Shown: piece after piece, positions 8,051 to 16,683 of the stretch
Layout of the letters: every line of letters begins with the position of its first letter
How positions within the stretch are numbered: the first letter of the stretch is position 1
Assembly (NCBI GenBank): GCA_964511495.1
Contig: CAZEFT010000011.1
Location: forward strand, 1 to 64,000
DNA: 64,000 bases
Source of the DNA: Litorimonas sp964511495
GTDB taxonomy: Bacteria; Pseudomonadota; Alphaproteobacteria; Caulobacterales; Maricaulaceae
Reading direction: 5' to 3'
Notes under the pieces: model-generated
The model's database searches: none
The model's input: only the letters and a program-made list of their open reading frames with translations
What the model was told of the DNA's origin: nothing
Position numbers and translations under genes: made by a program

Positions 8051-9424
8051 ATGTCACCTCTTTTAAAAAAAGATGACTCTCGCTCTATCACGACGATTTG
8101 TCGGGATTGTGGCGCGGCCTATGCGAAAAAATTGTCTCTCTGTGATAAGTGCAAGAGTGGACGTTTACTCCATCATCCGGAATTAAGCGAATTATCCATC
8201 GCCCATGTCGATTGTGATGCTTTTTATTGCTCTGTTGAAAAAAGAGACAATCCGGAGATACGTGATAAACCTGTGATTGTTGGTGGCGGTCAGAGAGGTG
8301 TTGTCTCGGCCGCTTGTTATCATGCGCGCGTCTATGGCGTACATTCGGCCATGCCGATGTTCAAAGCTTTGAAACTCTGCCCGGACGCTGTGGTGGTCAG
8401 GGGCAGTATGGATAAATATGCCTATGAGGGCGGACGTATTCGGGACATGATGAAAGACCTCACGCCCTTGGTTGAACCGCTCTCTATCGACGAGGCATTC
8501 TTGGATTTAAGTGGCACAGAGCGATTACATGGCGTCTCCCCTGCTGAAAGCCTCATGCGTTTGCAAAAGCGAGTTTTGAACGAGGTCGGCGTCACTGTCT
8601 CAATCGGATTGGCTTATAATAAATTTTTGGCCAAGACCGCATCAGACCTTGATAAACCTTATGGCTTTGCCGTTTTAGGTCGAGGCGATGCACAGGAGTT
8701 CCTGAAAGACAAACCTGTCGGTTTTATTTTTGGCATTGGCCCCTCTTTTGCGGCGAAGCTCGCGCGCGGAGGCCTACGCACAATTGCTGATGTCAGGAAA
8801 CTCTCCGATAAAGAAATGGCGCAGCGTTACGGTGACCACGGCCTCAGATTGGCTCGTCTGGCTCGCGCTGAGGATTTCAGGCAGGTCAAACCTCGTTCCG
8901 AGCGAAAATCCGTATCAGCCGAAACAACTTTTAACACGGACATTCGGGACATTGAGGCTTTGAAAGATAAACTCTGGCAGGTTTGTTTAAAAACGGCTGA
9001 CCGCTCTAAAGCAAAAAATATTGCCGGACGGGTTGTAACATTGAAGCTCAAAACGGCACGGTTCAAATCCATCACCCGCCGACGCACATTGGCCCAACCT
9101 GTGCAATTAGCCGATACAATTTTCAGGGCCCTGGAACCCTTATTAGAGACAGAAGCCAAAGGCGGCGCTTACCGCTTAATCGGCGCCGGCATATCGGGCT
9201 TGAGTGCGCCCATGGGCGATGGTGGTGACCTCCTCGACCCTCAAGCGACAAAACGCGGTCAAGCAGAACGCGCCAGCGACATTGCCCGTGAAAAATTCGG
9301 CAAAGACGCCATCGTCACAGGACGAGGATTTCGCGTCAATAAGGCCCGCGCGGCCCGTCAATCCGAAGCAGAGAGCTTGCCTGCAAAAATCAGTCCTGAA
9401 AGTATCGATCCGGAAACATCCTAA
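8051..9424 (+). CDS. dinB: DNA polymerase IV (Y-family) with N-terminal zinc motif
   Basis: A 457-residue translesion polymerase. Residues 17, 20, 31 and 34 are cysteines in a CxxC...CxxC arrangement, a probable zinc ribbon ahead of the polymerase fold that E. coli DinB lacks. The polymerase begins at about 55 with HVDCDAFYCSVE, and SIDEAFLDLSG supplies the second pair of catalytic acidic residues. A little-finger domain follows (about 285-400), then a charged tail of about 50 residues without a recognisable beta-clamp motif that I can certify. The LexA box immediately upstream predicts SOS induction. The gene converges on the next minus-strand gene. Confidence 0.95.
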   Translation: MSPLLKKDDSRSITTICRDCGAAYAKKLSLCDKCKSGRLLHHPELSELSIAHVDCDAFYCSVEKRDNPEIRDKPVIVGGGQRGVVSAACYHARVYGVHSAMPMFKALKLCPDAVVVRGSMDKYAYEGGRIRDMMKDLTPLVEPLSIDEAFLDLSGTERLHGVSPAESLMRLQKRVLNEVGVTVSIGLAYNKFLAKTASDLDKPYGFAVLGRGDAQEFLKDKPVGFIFGIGPSFAAKLARGGLRTIADVRKLSDKEMAQRYGDHGLRLARLARAEDFRQVKPRSERKSVSAETTFNTDIRDIEALKDKLWQVCLKTADRSKAKNIAGRVVTLKLKTARFKSITRRRTLAQPVQLADTIFRALEPLLETEAKGGAYRLIGAGISGLSAPMGDGGDLLDPQATKRGQAERASDIAREKFGKDAIVTGRGFRVNKARAARQSEAESLPAKISPESIDPETS

Positions 9425-9451
9425 CGCCGCAAGGCATGACAGCGGTTCGTG

Positions 9452-10210
9452 TTAAAGCGTCAGCAATAATTCCCCTTCGCCGTCATCGTCGTCTTCATGT
9501 ACATTATCATTAGGTAAATCTGCAAATTTTGACGGACGTCCGCGTTCAATCCACCCGATAATCGCAGCCAATAACGCGAACATCAGCAAGGCGGATACAC
9601 CCAAAAAGAGGCCCTGCGGTTGACTGTTCATATCAAACTGACCCGCTTGGAGATCCAATCCGGGTTTGGTGATAAAAGCGAATTGGATAACGCACATAAA
9701 AAAGAATAAGAGCAAAGGCGCGAGACTATAGAGAATGGATTTGGGTTTGGTCACTCCCATCCAGTAGACAAACCCCACTAATAATAAGCCAATTTCCAAT
9801 GCAAAAGCGAGAAGCGGATAATTCCAAACCGCAAAGCCCAGATGCAACTCCCCACCCGGATAAAGGGGCAGATCCGGTCGATGAACGATTAAGTCCAATA
9901 TCCAATGGGAAAACGCCAAAAGCGTGATGATAAAGAAGCCCTTTGCTCCGCTTTTTCGGTTGAACATCCAAAAAATCAAACCTGCGACCAAAGAGATGAG
10001 AATGGAGCTGAGTAATGAATGTGACCAAGGAATATTGAAGAAGGGCTCTCCATTTTTCATCACGGTCCCTTCAAGACCGAAAATGGCCAGAACCGCGAAG
10101 ACAATATCCACGGCCTGGACTGCCAGAAAGGCTTGCCATAAAGCAATCAACGGCACGGTTTTGCCTCGCTTCGTGTCCCACACCGCAGGACCGTAATGCC
10201 CCATAAACAT
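9452..10210 (-). CDS. Integral membrane protein resembling YdjM/DUF457 putative hydrolases
   Basis: A 252-residue protein with about six membrane helices. His-containing segments MGHYGPA (near the start), WSHSLLSS and SHWILDLIVHRPD resemble the conserved histidines and acidic residues of the membrane-bound YdjM/DUF457 family, sometimes described as metal-dependent hydrolases. The C-terminal tail is rich in Asp and Glu. The start ATG overlaps the stop of the upstream lipoprotein gene by one base (TAATG), which suggests translational coupling. The family is a cautious guess; activity is unknown. Confidence 0.5.
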   Translation of the reverse strand: MFMGHYGPAVWDTKRGKTVPLIALWQAFLAVQAVDIVFAVLAIFGLEGTVMKNGEPFFNIPWSHSLLSSILISLVAGLIFWMFNRKSGAKGFFIITLLAFSHWILDLIVHRPDLPLYPGGELHLGFAVWNYPLLAFALEIGLLLVGFVYWMGVTKPKSILYSLAPLLLFFFMCVIQFAFITKPGLDLQAGQFDMNSQPQGLFLGVSALLMFALLAAIIGWIERGRPSKFADLPNDNVHEDDDDGEGELLLTL

Positions 10211-10758
10211 TAGTCTAGTTTCCCGTCATGGGCGTAATTGCGAAAATAGTTATAGACATCTTGTTCCTCACGACTGGCCGCATTGCGCCACGTTGGCGCT
10301 GTATCAAGATTTAAAACCTTTCCGGTACCATCAACGATAAACACCGTGGGCGTCCCTTTCGTCCCTTCCAAGCCAAATCTTTTGGCGATATGCTGATTTT
10401 CTGTTTTCATCCCGACATCAATATATTCGAGCACATAGTGGGATTTCAGCAATGTTTTGAACCTGTCTTTTTCGAAATGCGTCGCCAAGGCGCGGCTGTC
10501 ATGACACCAATTTCCGCCCATCACGATGAGTGCATGTTTATTCTTGGCGGCGGCCTTCACCAAAGCAGCATCAACGGCTTTTGTTGCATTCTTTTCCGCT
10601 TCAAATGGCATGACTTCGCCATGTTCATCTCGGGGATAGATTTTTTCCTGCTGGCTTTCATCCGAATGAGCCATCGTTTTTTCCGATGTTTGCGCGGCGG
10701 AAGTTGTGCAGGCCGACAAGACTATGGCGGCCAAGAGAGGTGAGACTAATTTCATCAT
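10210..10758 (-). CDS. Thioredoxin-fold lipoprotein
   Basis: A 182-residue exported protein with a lipobox (LSAC, Cys17), so it is probably anchored in the envelope. From about residue 60 it has a thioredoxin-like fold: a strand ALIVMGG followed by NWCHDS where a redox motif would be, then GTKGTPTVFIVD with the cis-proline element. Only one cysteine occupies the active-site position, with Ser where the second would be, so a dithiol mechanism is unlikely; a monothiol or chaperone role is possible. It is coupled with the following membrane protein through a TAATG junction. Confidence 0.65.
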   Translation of the reverse strand: MMKLVSPLLAAIVLSACTTSAAQTSEKTMAHSDESQQEKIYPRDEHGEVMPFEAEKNATKAVDAALVKAAAKNKHALIVMGGNWCHDSRALATHFEKDRFKTLLKSHYVLEYIDVGMKTENQHIAKRFGLEGTKGTPTVFIVDGTGKVLNLDTAPTWRNAASREEQDVYNYFRNYAHDGKLD

Positions 10759-10810
10759 AAGTTTACCTTAACCCTCTTGCCCCTTGAGCGAAAGTGGAAC
10801 AGAGACTCTT

Positions 10811-11473
10811 ATGCGTTTCTTTTCCATTTTCCGTCGCAAGACACCCTCCCCTTTATCGTCTGCCTCACTCTCACCTGCCCCCACAGCAGAGAGCCGGACT
10901 GAGCCTGTGGCCAACCCTCGCACCGCGGATACAAAGCCCGATATACGACGTTACTTTCATAATGAACGCGGTTTTCAGTGTTACACAAGCTGGTTCGCCT
11001 ATTGGGGCGGTTGGGTCAGTGCAGGACATTGTGTGAGCGAAGCCATGGACCACACCCCCGACTTTGCAAGTGATGATTGCGTCACCTGGCCTGATGGATT
11101 GGATGCCGCTATAGCCGGCTGTCATTTGCCTGACACGCCGCCCCCTGCCCCGCAGATTGGTCAGGCCGTTATTCTCAAAGGCTATCCCGCAGGCGCGCGG
11201 AGCCTCGAAACGCGTCAGGGTCAGGTCTATTATGAGAGGCTAGCCGGACAATGGATTGCCCATATCACAAGTCCTGACGAGCCTGTTGTCACAGGCATGA
11301 GCGGCGGCCCCGTTTTAGATGCCCAAACGGGAGAGCCCATCGGCATTATTATTACACGGAATAGTCCGGCAGATCTCAATAATGATCGTGACCCGGATGA
11401 GAGCGCCGATTTCATCGCGCTCTCGGCTGTCTGGGACGCGCTACAAAAGCGTGAGCACAACCATTCCCATTAA
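10811..11473 (+). CDS. Trypsin-like serine protease domain protein
   Basis: With the ATG at 10811 the protein has 220 residues. His73 in SAGHC, Asp98 in GLDAA and Ser164 in GMSGGPV form the expected chymotrypsin-fold catalytic triad in the right order and spacing. The first 45 residues are basic and Ser/Pro-rich (MRFFSIFRRK start) and do not look like a normal signal peptide, so its location is unclear. An upstream TTG at 10784 would add nine residues. The 3' end overlaps the convergent MAPEG gene by 33 bases. Confidence 0.65.
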   Translation: MRFFSIFRRKTPSPLSSASLSPAPTAESRTEPVANPRTADTKPDIRRYFHNERGFQCYTSWFAYWGGWVSAGHCVSEAMDHTPDFASDDCVTWPDGLDAAIAGCHLPDTPPPAPQIGQAVILKGYPAGARSLETRQGQVYYERLAGQWIAHITSPDEPVVTGMSGGPVLDAQTGEPIGIIITRNSPADLNNDRDPDESADFIALSAVWDALQKREHNHSH

Positions 11474-11857
11474 GGCCAGTGTTGAAAGTGTGAACACCGC
11501 AAAGCGAGCCATCACCGGCCCGGCACTGACTTGGATGAAACTATGCACCACACGCAGCCCCACATAAGCCCAAGCCAGATAAAAGACTTTTGAGTCGGTC
11601 TGTTCGGTTAATACGCAATAAAACATGAGCGCGTAAAAAATCGTCGGCTGTTCTAAAAGGTGATTATAATTATGCGCCGGGGCCTCTGCCCTAATCGGCA
11701 TTTTCGCTTTCCAATCACCATTGGGTGATTTCGCAGAATCCGGAGAAATTTTCGCCGCTTTCATCGCCGGTATGCGCCGAAGATAGAGCAAAACCCAGAT
11801 CAATAATGTCCAGACAATCAGCGCTAAAACCGGCGCTAAAAAAGCTTCATGTGTCAT
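11441..11857 (-). CDS. MAPEG-family membrane protein
   Basis: A 138-residue protein with four membrane helices. The segment AHNYNHLLEQPTIFYAL is the hallmark of MAPEG proteins (membrane-associated proteins in eicosanoid and glutathione metabolism), and YVGLRVVHSFIQV is the second conserved block. Bacterial members are often glutathione-dependent transferases or peroxidases, but the substrate is not predictable. It converges on the protease gene with a 33-base overlap at the 3' ends. Confidence 0.8.
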   Translation of the reverse strand: MTHEAFLAPVLALIVWTLLIWVLLYLRRIPAMKAAKISPDSAKSPNGDWKAKMPIRAEAPAHNYNHLLEQPTIFYALMFYCVLTEQTDSKVFYLAWAYVGLRVVHSFIQVSAGPVMARFAVFTLSTLALMGMVVLTLL

Positions 11858-11919
11858 GATAATCTCCCCCTCATAATCTCTCTACAATAAACAAAATTTC
11901 TCCATGAACCACCTAATAA

Positions 11920-11944
11920 AAAAGGGCCCGCAAGAGGCCCTTTT
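11920..11944 (-). terminator. Intrinsic terminator of the cold-shock gene
   Basis: AAAAGGGCC (11920-11928) pairs perfectly with GGCCCTTTT (11936-11944) around a short loop. Reading on the minus strand it follows the csp stop by about 26 bases and is followed by a T-rich stretch. The stem's own flanking T run on the plus strand could also stop transcripts arriving from the other side. Confidence 0.85.
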
Positions 11945-11970
11945 CATTAGATTTTGAAAAAATCCGGCAA

Positions 11971-12195
11971 TTAAGACGCCATTGAAATATTATCAACGGC
12001 AGTTTTGCCTGTACGCTCATTTTTCGCTGTGTCGAAGTTGACTTTGTCACCTTCGTTTAAGCCTTGAAGGCCACCGCGATGTAAAGCTGTGATGTGTACA
12101 AAAATGTCATCGCCACCGGCATCGGGTTGAATAAAGCCGAAGCCTTTTGTGGTATTAAAGAACTTAACTGTTCCTGCTTGCATTGATTCTGACAT
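11971..12195 (-). CDS. CspA-type cold-shock RNA-binding protein
   Basis: A 74-residue single cold-shock domain. KGFGFI (RNP1) and DIFVHI (RNP2) are both intact, so it should bind single-stranded RNA or DNA and melt RNA structure. The start at 12195 is supported by AAAGGA eight bases upstream; a later in-frame ATG (MQAG) is possible. Upstream lie over 200 bases without a gene, room for the long leader typical of cold-shock mRNAs. Confidence 0.95.
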   Translation of the reverse strand: MSESMQAGTVKFFNTTKGFGFIQPDAGGDDIFVHITALHRGGLQGLNEGDKVNFDTAKNERTGKTAVDNISMAS

Positions 12196-12416
12196 GGGTA
12201 TTTCCTTTCACGTCATTTTGACTTCCCCTTATGGGAAGTTTCTGTCGAGGAAGGATATTACTGCGTACTCACAATAGCGGACAAAACATAAATATTCGGT
12301 ACGATATTAATTAGCCGGGTAGTCTGGCCGTCTTCGATAGCCCGCATATGGCGATTTCATAACGGAAAGGCAAGGTTTAAGTTCAGGCTGTGTCTCTTTG
12401 TGTTCGGTCCCATCTA
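12196..12416. other. Intergenic region, probable csp leader and promoter
   Basis: No open frame with coding character is visible. The part next to the cold-shock gene probably encodes its 5' untranslated leader. The part from about 12300 to 12416 lies beyond the stop of the radical SAM gene and shows no clear terminator. Confidence 0.4.
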
Positions 12417-13541
12417 TCAAGAAAATAGCTCGCCTTGCCCGCTGACGGAGGGCGGAATGCGGAATTGGGAACAATCCAAATGTTCCAAACGCGATGTATG
12501 CGGGCCGATTTTATCAAGCCCATAGCGTTTTTGCGTGACCTTATAACGCTGCGCGATAAGCTGAGCGAAAGGCGTCCGTTTTTCTTCGCCGCGAGACCAT
12601 TCCGGATCATAATCGCGCCCGCCATTCATTGTACGAATATGGTTCATGATCCGCTTGGCACGGTTTGGTGCAAAAACGGAAAGCCATTCCTGAAAGAGGG
12701 GTGAGACCTCCATAGGCAAACGCAATATGGTATAGGCCGAATAAGTGGCCCCCAAATCGGCAGCCCGTTTCATAATGCTCTCTAGCTCGCTGTCATTCAG
12801 TCCGGGAATCATCGGCCCGAGCATAATCCCTGTGCGGATACCGGCATCGGCCAAAGCCCGCAGAGCCTCAAATCGGCGCTCGGGCGTAGGGCAGCGCGGC
12901 TCCATCGCCCGAGCCAGCCCTCTGTCCTGTGTCGTAATTGAAATCATACACCGGGTGAGGTTCCGCGCGCCCATTGGCGCAAGAATATCAAGATCGCGCA
13001 TTATCAAATTGGATTTCGTCAATAACGATACGGGATGGCGAAAATCAGCGAGGACTTTCAACACAGCACGGATAATTTTCATCTCTCTTTCGATAGGCTG
13101 ATAAGCATCCATATTCGTGCCAATCGCAATCGGGCGAACGCGATAACGGGGTCGCGACAGCTCGGCCGTTAATAAAGCCGCCGCATTCGGTTTTGCGAAA
13201 AGCCGGGTTTCAAAATCCAATCCCGGAGACAATCCATGATAAGCATGGGTCGGACGGGCAAAGCAATAAATGCAGCCATGTTCACACCCACGATACGGAT
13301 TGATGGACCGATCAAACCCCACATAAGGCGAGTTTACTTTATTGATGATTGTCTTTGGATGCTCAATCGTGACCGTCGTGGAGCGTCCTTTCTTGTCATC
13401 ATCGGCCAGACTGTCCCACCCGTCATCATAACGTTCCCGCCTATCAACTTCATAACGCCCACTGACATTACTTCGCGCGGCTCTACCCTTTTCTGTATCG
13501 GGGCGAATGGATTTAAAAGGAATGAAATGTGGATTGGCCAT
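12417..13541 (-). CDS. PA0069-family radical SAM protein (SplB-like)
   Basis: A 374-residue protein with the radical SAM cluster motif C-x3-C-x2-C at Cys86, Cys90 and Cys93 (RGCEHGCIYC), which should bind a [4Fe-4S] cluster and cleave S-adenosylmethionine. FARPTHAYHGLSPG directly after it is typical of the PA0069 group related to spore photoproduct lyase SplB. The substrate of this group is not established to my knowledge. It is monocistronic by appearance, with gaps of over 200 bases on both sides. Confidence 0.88.
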   Translation of the reverse strand: MANPHFIPFKSIRPDTEKGRAARSNVSGRYEVDRRERYDDGWDSLADDDKKGRSTTVTIEHPKTIINKVNSPYVGFDRSINPYRGCEHGCIYCFARPTHAYHGLSPGLDFETRLFAKPNAAALLTAELSRPRYRVRPIAIGTNMDAYQPIEREMKIIRAVLKVLADFRHPVSLLTKSNLIMRDLDILAPMGARNLTRCMISITTQDRGLARAMEPRCPTPERRFEALRALADAGIRTGIMLGPMIPGLNDSELESIMKRAADLGATYSAYTILRLPMEVSPLFQEWLSVFAPNRAKRIMNHIRTMNGGRDYDPEWSRGEEKRTPFAQLIAQRYKVTQKRYGLDKIGPHTSRLEHLDCSQFRIPPSVSGQGELFS

Positions 13542-13772
13542 AAAATCATGATAGGATTAAATTCCTCTCATGAAAAGAACAAATAATGAACATGTTGTAC
13601 ATTACCTTCCCAATTCACTTTTGCCTGACCCGATACGATTCAACATAGGTGTTATGACAATTTGCTATCACGTTAAGGATTGCCAAAATCAGTTCTGATA
13701 AGATAGGGCGCAAGAAAGCGTGACCACATCACATATTAGCAAACCTACACAGACATCATTTGAGACTGCCTT
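13542..13772. other. Divergent intergenic region
   Basis: It separates the radical SAM gene from the SemiSWEET gene. No coding frame, strong hairpin or known operator was recognised. It must hold the promoters for both genes. Confidence 0.4.
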
Positions 13773-14156
13773 ATGGCTCTGACAGAAATTATCGGATTCA
13801 CCGCCGCAACACTGACCACCTTATCTTTCGTACCGCAGGCCTATTTGGTCATTCGCACGCGCCGAACGGCGGGCATTTCGCTTTTGATGTATTCTTTTTT
13901 TGTGGTGGGTGTCTCTCTGTGGTTGACCTATGGTATTCTGACAGGCGCAAAACCAATTGTGGCCAGTAATTCAGTAACCGTCATATTGGCAGGCACAATT
14001 TTATGCATTGCCGCGAGAGAGCGTTTTAAACGCCGCGGCACGTTAAAGGCGCGCAAACCCGGCGTTGTGTTAAAGCCGTTCCAGAACCCCGATATTATTT
14101 ATCACCAATCCGACAATAAGGCATCGGATTCGGCGTCAGATAAACCATCAAATTAG
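13773..14156 (+). CDS. SemiSWEET-type (PQ-loop) transporter
   Basis: A 127-residue protein whose first ~90 residues form three membrane helices, a single SemiSWEET triple-helix bundle. The first helix contains the Pro-Gln pair (Pro21, Gln22) in TLSFVPQAYLVIRTRRTAG, a standard SemiSWEET feature; a Trp-Leu-Thr-Tyr-Gly helix and an Asn at ASNSV follow, matching the sugar-pocket region. Family members act as homodimers and move small sugars down a gradient. The last 35 residues are a charged extension of unknown use. Its stop overlaps the end of the convergent BLUF-like gene. Confidence 0.88.
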   Translation: MALTEIIGFTAATLTTLSFVPQAYLVIRTRRTAGISLLMYSFFVVGVSLWLTYGILTGAKPIVASNSVTVILAGTILCIAARERFKRRGTLKARKPGVVLKPFQNPDIIYHQSDNKASDSASDKPSN

Positions 14157-14587
14157 GCGGCTAATATGGCCGTATTCAGGTAGGCGTCCGTATAGATCCG
14201 GACTTTCGTCGAGGCGTTCTTCGGCAAGACATCTGCTTCCGGCGGATCTTTGAAATCATAGACCTTATCACAAGGGATAAACTGACGCGCTTCTCGCAAA
14301 TTCAACCACACTGAATAATCTGAAAATTCGCGTTTTTTGATCGGTCGATTGATATGAAGTAAGATTGTTTCAATCAACACATCCCGACTGATCGCTTCGA
14401 AATAACCCTGCACCACCTCTTTCGGCCCCTCCGTAATTGCCAAGGCCTGTTGATTATCGGCGAAGACACGCCCGGTCAGCCCGAGCTCTCGACAGACATC
14501 GACACTTTTACAGGAGACCTGATGAGCAATTTTGCCAGTCATGGCATTTGTACAGGTCGAGCTATATATTAATTGATGTAATTCCAT
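14153..14587 (-). CDS. BLUF-fold protein lacking key flavin residues
   Basis: About 144 residues with the ATG at 14587; a GTG nine bases earlier is also in frame. The N-terminal 95 residues follow the BLUF pattern: LHQLIYSS, then GLTGRVFADNQQALAITEGP, then a KREFSDY segment. The conserved Tyr is present (Tyr8), but the flavin-contacting Asn and Gln (AppA Asn45 and Gln63) align with Cys and Ala, and the Trp position with Tyr. Flavin photochemistry of the usual kind is therefore unlikely. It may be a light-independent relative acting through protein contacts. Two other BLUF-fold genes lie within 10 kb. Confidence 0.6.
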   Translation of the reverse strand: MELHQLIYSSTCTNAMTGKIAHQVSCKSVDVCRELGLTGRVFADNQQALAITEGPKEVVQGYFEAISRDVLIETILLHINRPIKKREFSDYSVWLNLREARQFIPCDKVYDFKDPPEADVLPKNASTKVRIYTDAYLNTAILAA

Positions 14588-14645
14588 AAGGCACACTAAA
14601 GGTTAAGCCCTTGAAGCGGCGTTATGAGACAGGGTTAAGCGCGCA

Positions 14646-15155
14646 TTAATTTGCCGTGTCTCCACTTGCAGCATCTTCAGATGGATATGTTTCGAGTTTA
14701 AACCGAATGGGCAAGGTCACGCGTGTCCGTACGGCTTTGCCATCAATCATCCCCGGGTTGAATGCGCCCAATGTTTTCACCACGCGCAAGGCTTCGGCGT
14801 CCATCTCCAAACTTACGCCGCGTGTCACCACCGGATTAGAAATCGTGCCATCCAGTTCGATCACGAAAGTGACATGGACTTTGCCTTCCATACCGATGGC
14901 GGTGGCGCGGCGGGGATATCGGATTTCATCCGTGACATGTCGGGCCATTTCATATTTTCCTGCACGATAGGACGGGCGGATCTCGGTTTTACCGTAGATT
15001 TTCGCCTCAGGCTCAATTTTTGTCGTATCAGGATTTGTGGTAACAGGCGTTTCCGAAACAGGCCCCTCCGAAGCGGGAATTTGGCGCTCATCCATCTGCG
15101 CCCAAACTGTTCCGGCTATCCCCATCAAGAGCAAAGACAATAAAACCGTTCTCAT
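14646..15155 (-). CDS. TonB C-terminal-domain periplasmic protein
   Basis: A 169-residue protein with an N-terminal signal peptide (MRTVLLSLLL... VWAQ) and a TonB_C-type domain from about residue 70: DEIRYPRRATAIGMEGKVHVTF, the VxxxG-S/T-V-xxG pattern and GKAVRTRVTLPIRF. The membrane anchor of a true TonB is not retained if the signal is cleaved, so it may be a soluble energy-transduction accessory or simply a protein using that fold. It overlaps the upstream cupin gene by four bases (ATGA), so the two are coupled. Confidence 0.75.
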   Translation of the reverse strand: MRTVLLSLLLMGIAGTVWAQMDERQIPASEGPVSETPVTTNPDTTKIEPEAKIYGKTEIRPSYRAGKYEMARHVTDEIRYPRRATAIGMEGKVHVTFVIELDGTISNPVVTRGVSLEMDAEALRVVKTLGAFNPGMIDGKAVRTRVTLPIRFKLETYPSEDAASGDTAN

Positions 15156-15709
15156 CCTGTCATATCCCGTGTCAGTCGTTTGATGATCTTATTATGCGCC
15201 GGAAAGCGGGCCGTCAAAGCCTCACGCTCGGCCAATTCAAACCCGGCAAAATCAAAACCCGGTGAGACCGTGCAGCCGACCAAGGCATAACCGTCGGGCC
15301 TGTCCACGCTTGAGCCAAACCAAACACCTGCGGGGACGACGGCTTGGAAGACTTGCCCTGCCCCCAAATCTGGCCCGATTGACAGAGTTGAATATTCCCC
15401 CGCATCGTCAATCATATGAACGGTGAGCGGGTCGCCCGCATAAAAATGCCACATCTCATCCGCATCAATGCGGTGGAAATTCGAGACATTGTCCGAGGTC
15501 AGCAAGAAGTAAATACCCGTCGCGACAGCGCGGTCTCCGACCTTAGCGTCGGCGCGGTAAGTCTCCTTATACCAACCGCCTTCGGGATGAGGCTGCAAAT
15601 CTAATTGTGCGATCAAATCCTGAGCAGAATCAGAGGCGGGATTTGGTTTGAAATCAGGCGCGGAATCGATCAATGTCTCAGTCACGCCCACCTCATAGCG
15701 TGAGTCCAT
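15152..15709 (-). CDS. DUF985-family cupin protein
   Basis: A 185-residue protein with one cupin barrel. HPEGGWYKETY opens the domain, HRIDADEMWHFYAGDP holds the metal-type His/Glu/His residues, and PAGVWFG lies in the second cupin motif. These match the DUF985 (cupin_5) group, some of whose members act on sugar nucleotides or other small metabolites. It begins eight bases after the stop of the upstream secreted protein and overlaps the TonB_C gene by four bases, giving a three-gene operon. Confidence 0.85.
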   Translation of the reverse strand: MDSRYEVGVTETLIDSAPDFKPNPASDSAQDLIAQLDLQPHPEGGWYKETYRADAKVGDRAVATGIYFLLTSDNVSNFHRIDADEMWHFYAGDPLTVHMIDDAGEYSTLSIGPDLGAGQVFQAVVPAGVWFGSSVDRPDGYALVGCTVSPGFDFAGFELAEREALTARFPAHNKIIKRLTRDMTG

Positions 15710-15717
15710 AAATCTGA

Positions 15718-16260
15718 CTAGCGATAACCCCGTCGAATGGGCTGTTCAAAGTCCGACTGGCACGTCTTGTCATAACATTGACGGAGTTTTTTGACCTTAC
15801 CGTCGCCCCGTTCAGTGTAAAACACATTGGAAGGACAGGCATAGATTTTCAATATTGGTGGAGCGTTTCGGCGCGCCTCAACAAAGGCGATCTGCGTTTG
15901 ATTGGCCGAAGGCGGCCCGCCACACCACGGCCCGGAGCAGGAGATTTCCATATCTACGGGGAAATTTTGCAGGGGCACGTCTGAGCGCTTATTCGGGCCG
16001 AGAGAAAATCCATCAAACCACGCCCGCGTAACTTGCGGAGGCTGTGGCTTCATCTGATTTCGGTATTCCATGGGCGGCGGCGCAACATAATCAGGCGCGC
16101 GAAACTTACCGACGAAAACGTGATAAATGGTCGTGCTTTGCTTCGCGTTTTCCATTGTCTTGCCCAAATCCGGACGCATACAAGACAAGGCCGAAGCACT
16201 TTGTGAGGCCGCCAAAAGACTAAGCCCCAAAAGACCTGCGGTGAGCGTGCGTTTCAACAT
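15718..16260 (-). CDS. Secreted hypothetical protein with cysteine-rich C-terminus
   Basis: With the ATG at 16260, supported by CGGAGG seven bases upstream, it has 180 residues and a clear signal peptide (MLKRTLTAG...ASA-LSC). The mature part contains paired cysteines (SCSGPWCGG, YACPS, QCYDKTC), suggesting disulphides in the periplasm. I do not recognise the family. It is the first gene of a run with the cupin and TonB_C genes. Confidence 0.6.
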   Translation of the reverse strand: MLKRTLTAGLLGLSLLAASQSASALSCMRPDLGKTMENAKQSTTIYHVFVGKFRAPDYVAPPPMEYRNQMKPQPPQVTRAWFDGFSLGPNKRSDVPLQNFPVDMEISCSGPWCGGPPSANQTQIAFVEARRNAPPILKIYACPSNVFYTERGDGKVKKLRQCYDKTCQSDFEQPIRRGYR

Positions 16261-16354
16261 AATGACCTCCGTTTTATCCGTATCATGAGGCAGAGATAAC
16301 ACAGACGGCCTGAATACACACTGACCCGTGAATTTATCTCCTGTTCAGGCTCGG

Positions 16355-16648
16355 CTACGGTACGAAACGGTCAAACTTTACCGCCGATAAGGTCGAGGCC
16401 GAATTGCGATGTTCCGCCGCTGCAACATAATCGGGCAAAGCGAAAAAGGCCTGCATATGGGCGTCATCCCGAAATTCCAGTAAGACAATTTTGTCGGCTT
16501 TCATATTCGGCGTCATGGCAATAGGGGCTTCGTCATTGGCCAAAATCTTCACGCCTTCCCGCATAAAAATTGGCGTCGCCAGCGCGACATAACGATCATA
16601 CCCCGCACGGTCGTGAATGGTGAAATGGGCAAGGACAAAAGTGGTCAT
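16355..16648 (-). CDS. DUF1330-family protein
   Basis: A 97-residue protein of the dimeric alpha/beta-barrel type. The FTIHDRAGYDRYVALATP opening, the VLLEFRDDAHMQAFF strand-helix and PDYVAAAEHRNSAS near the end fit DUF1330. Biochemical function of the group is not established. It follows the GNAT gene by 35 bases on the same strand and may be co-transcribed with it. Confidence 0.85.
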   Translation of the reverse strand: MTTFVLAHFTIHDRAGYDRYVALATPIFMREGVKILANDEAPIAMTPNMKADKIVLLEFRDDAHMQAFFALPDYVAAAEHRNSASTLSAVKFDRFVP

Positions 16649-16683
16649 GGGCGGGCTCTTTTGGAGGTTAGGTGAAGTGAAAG

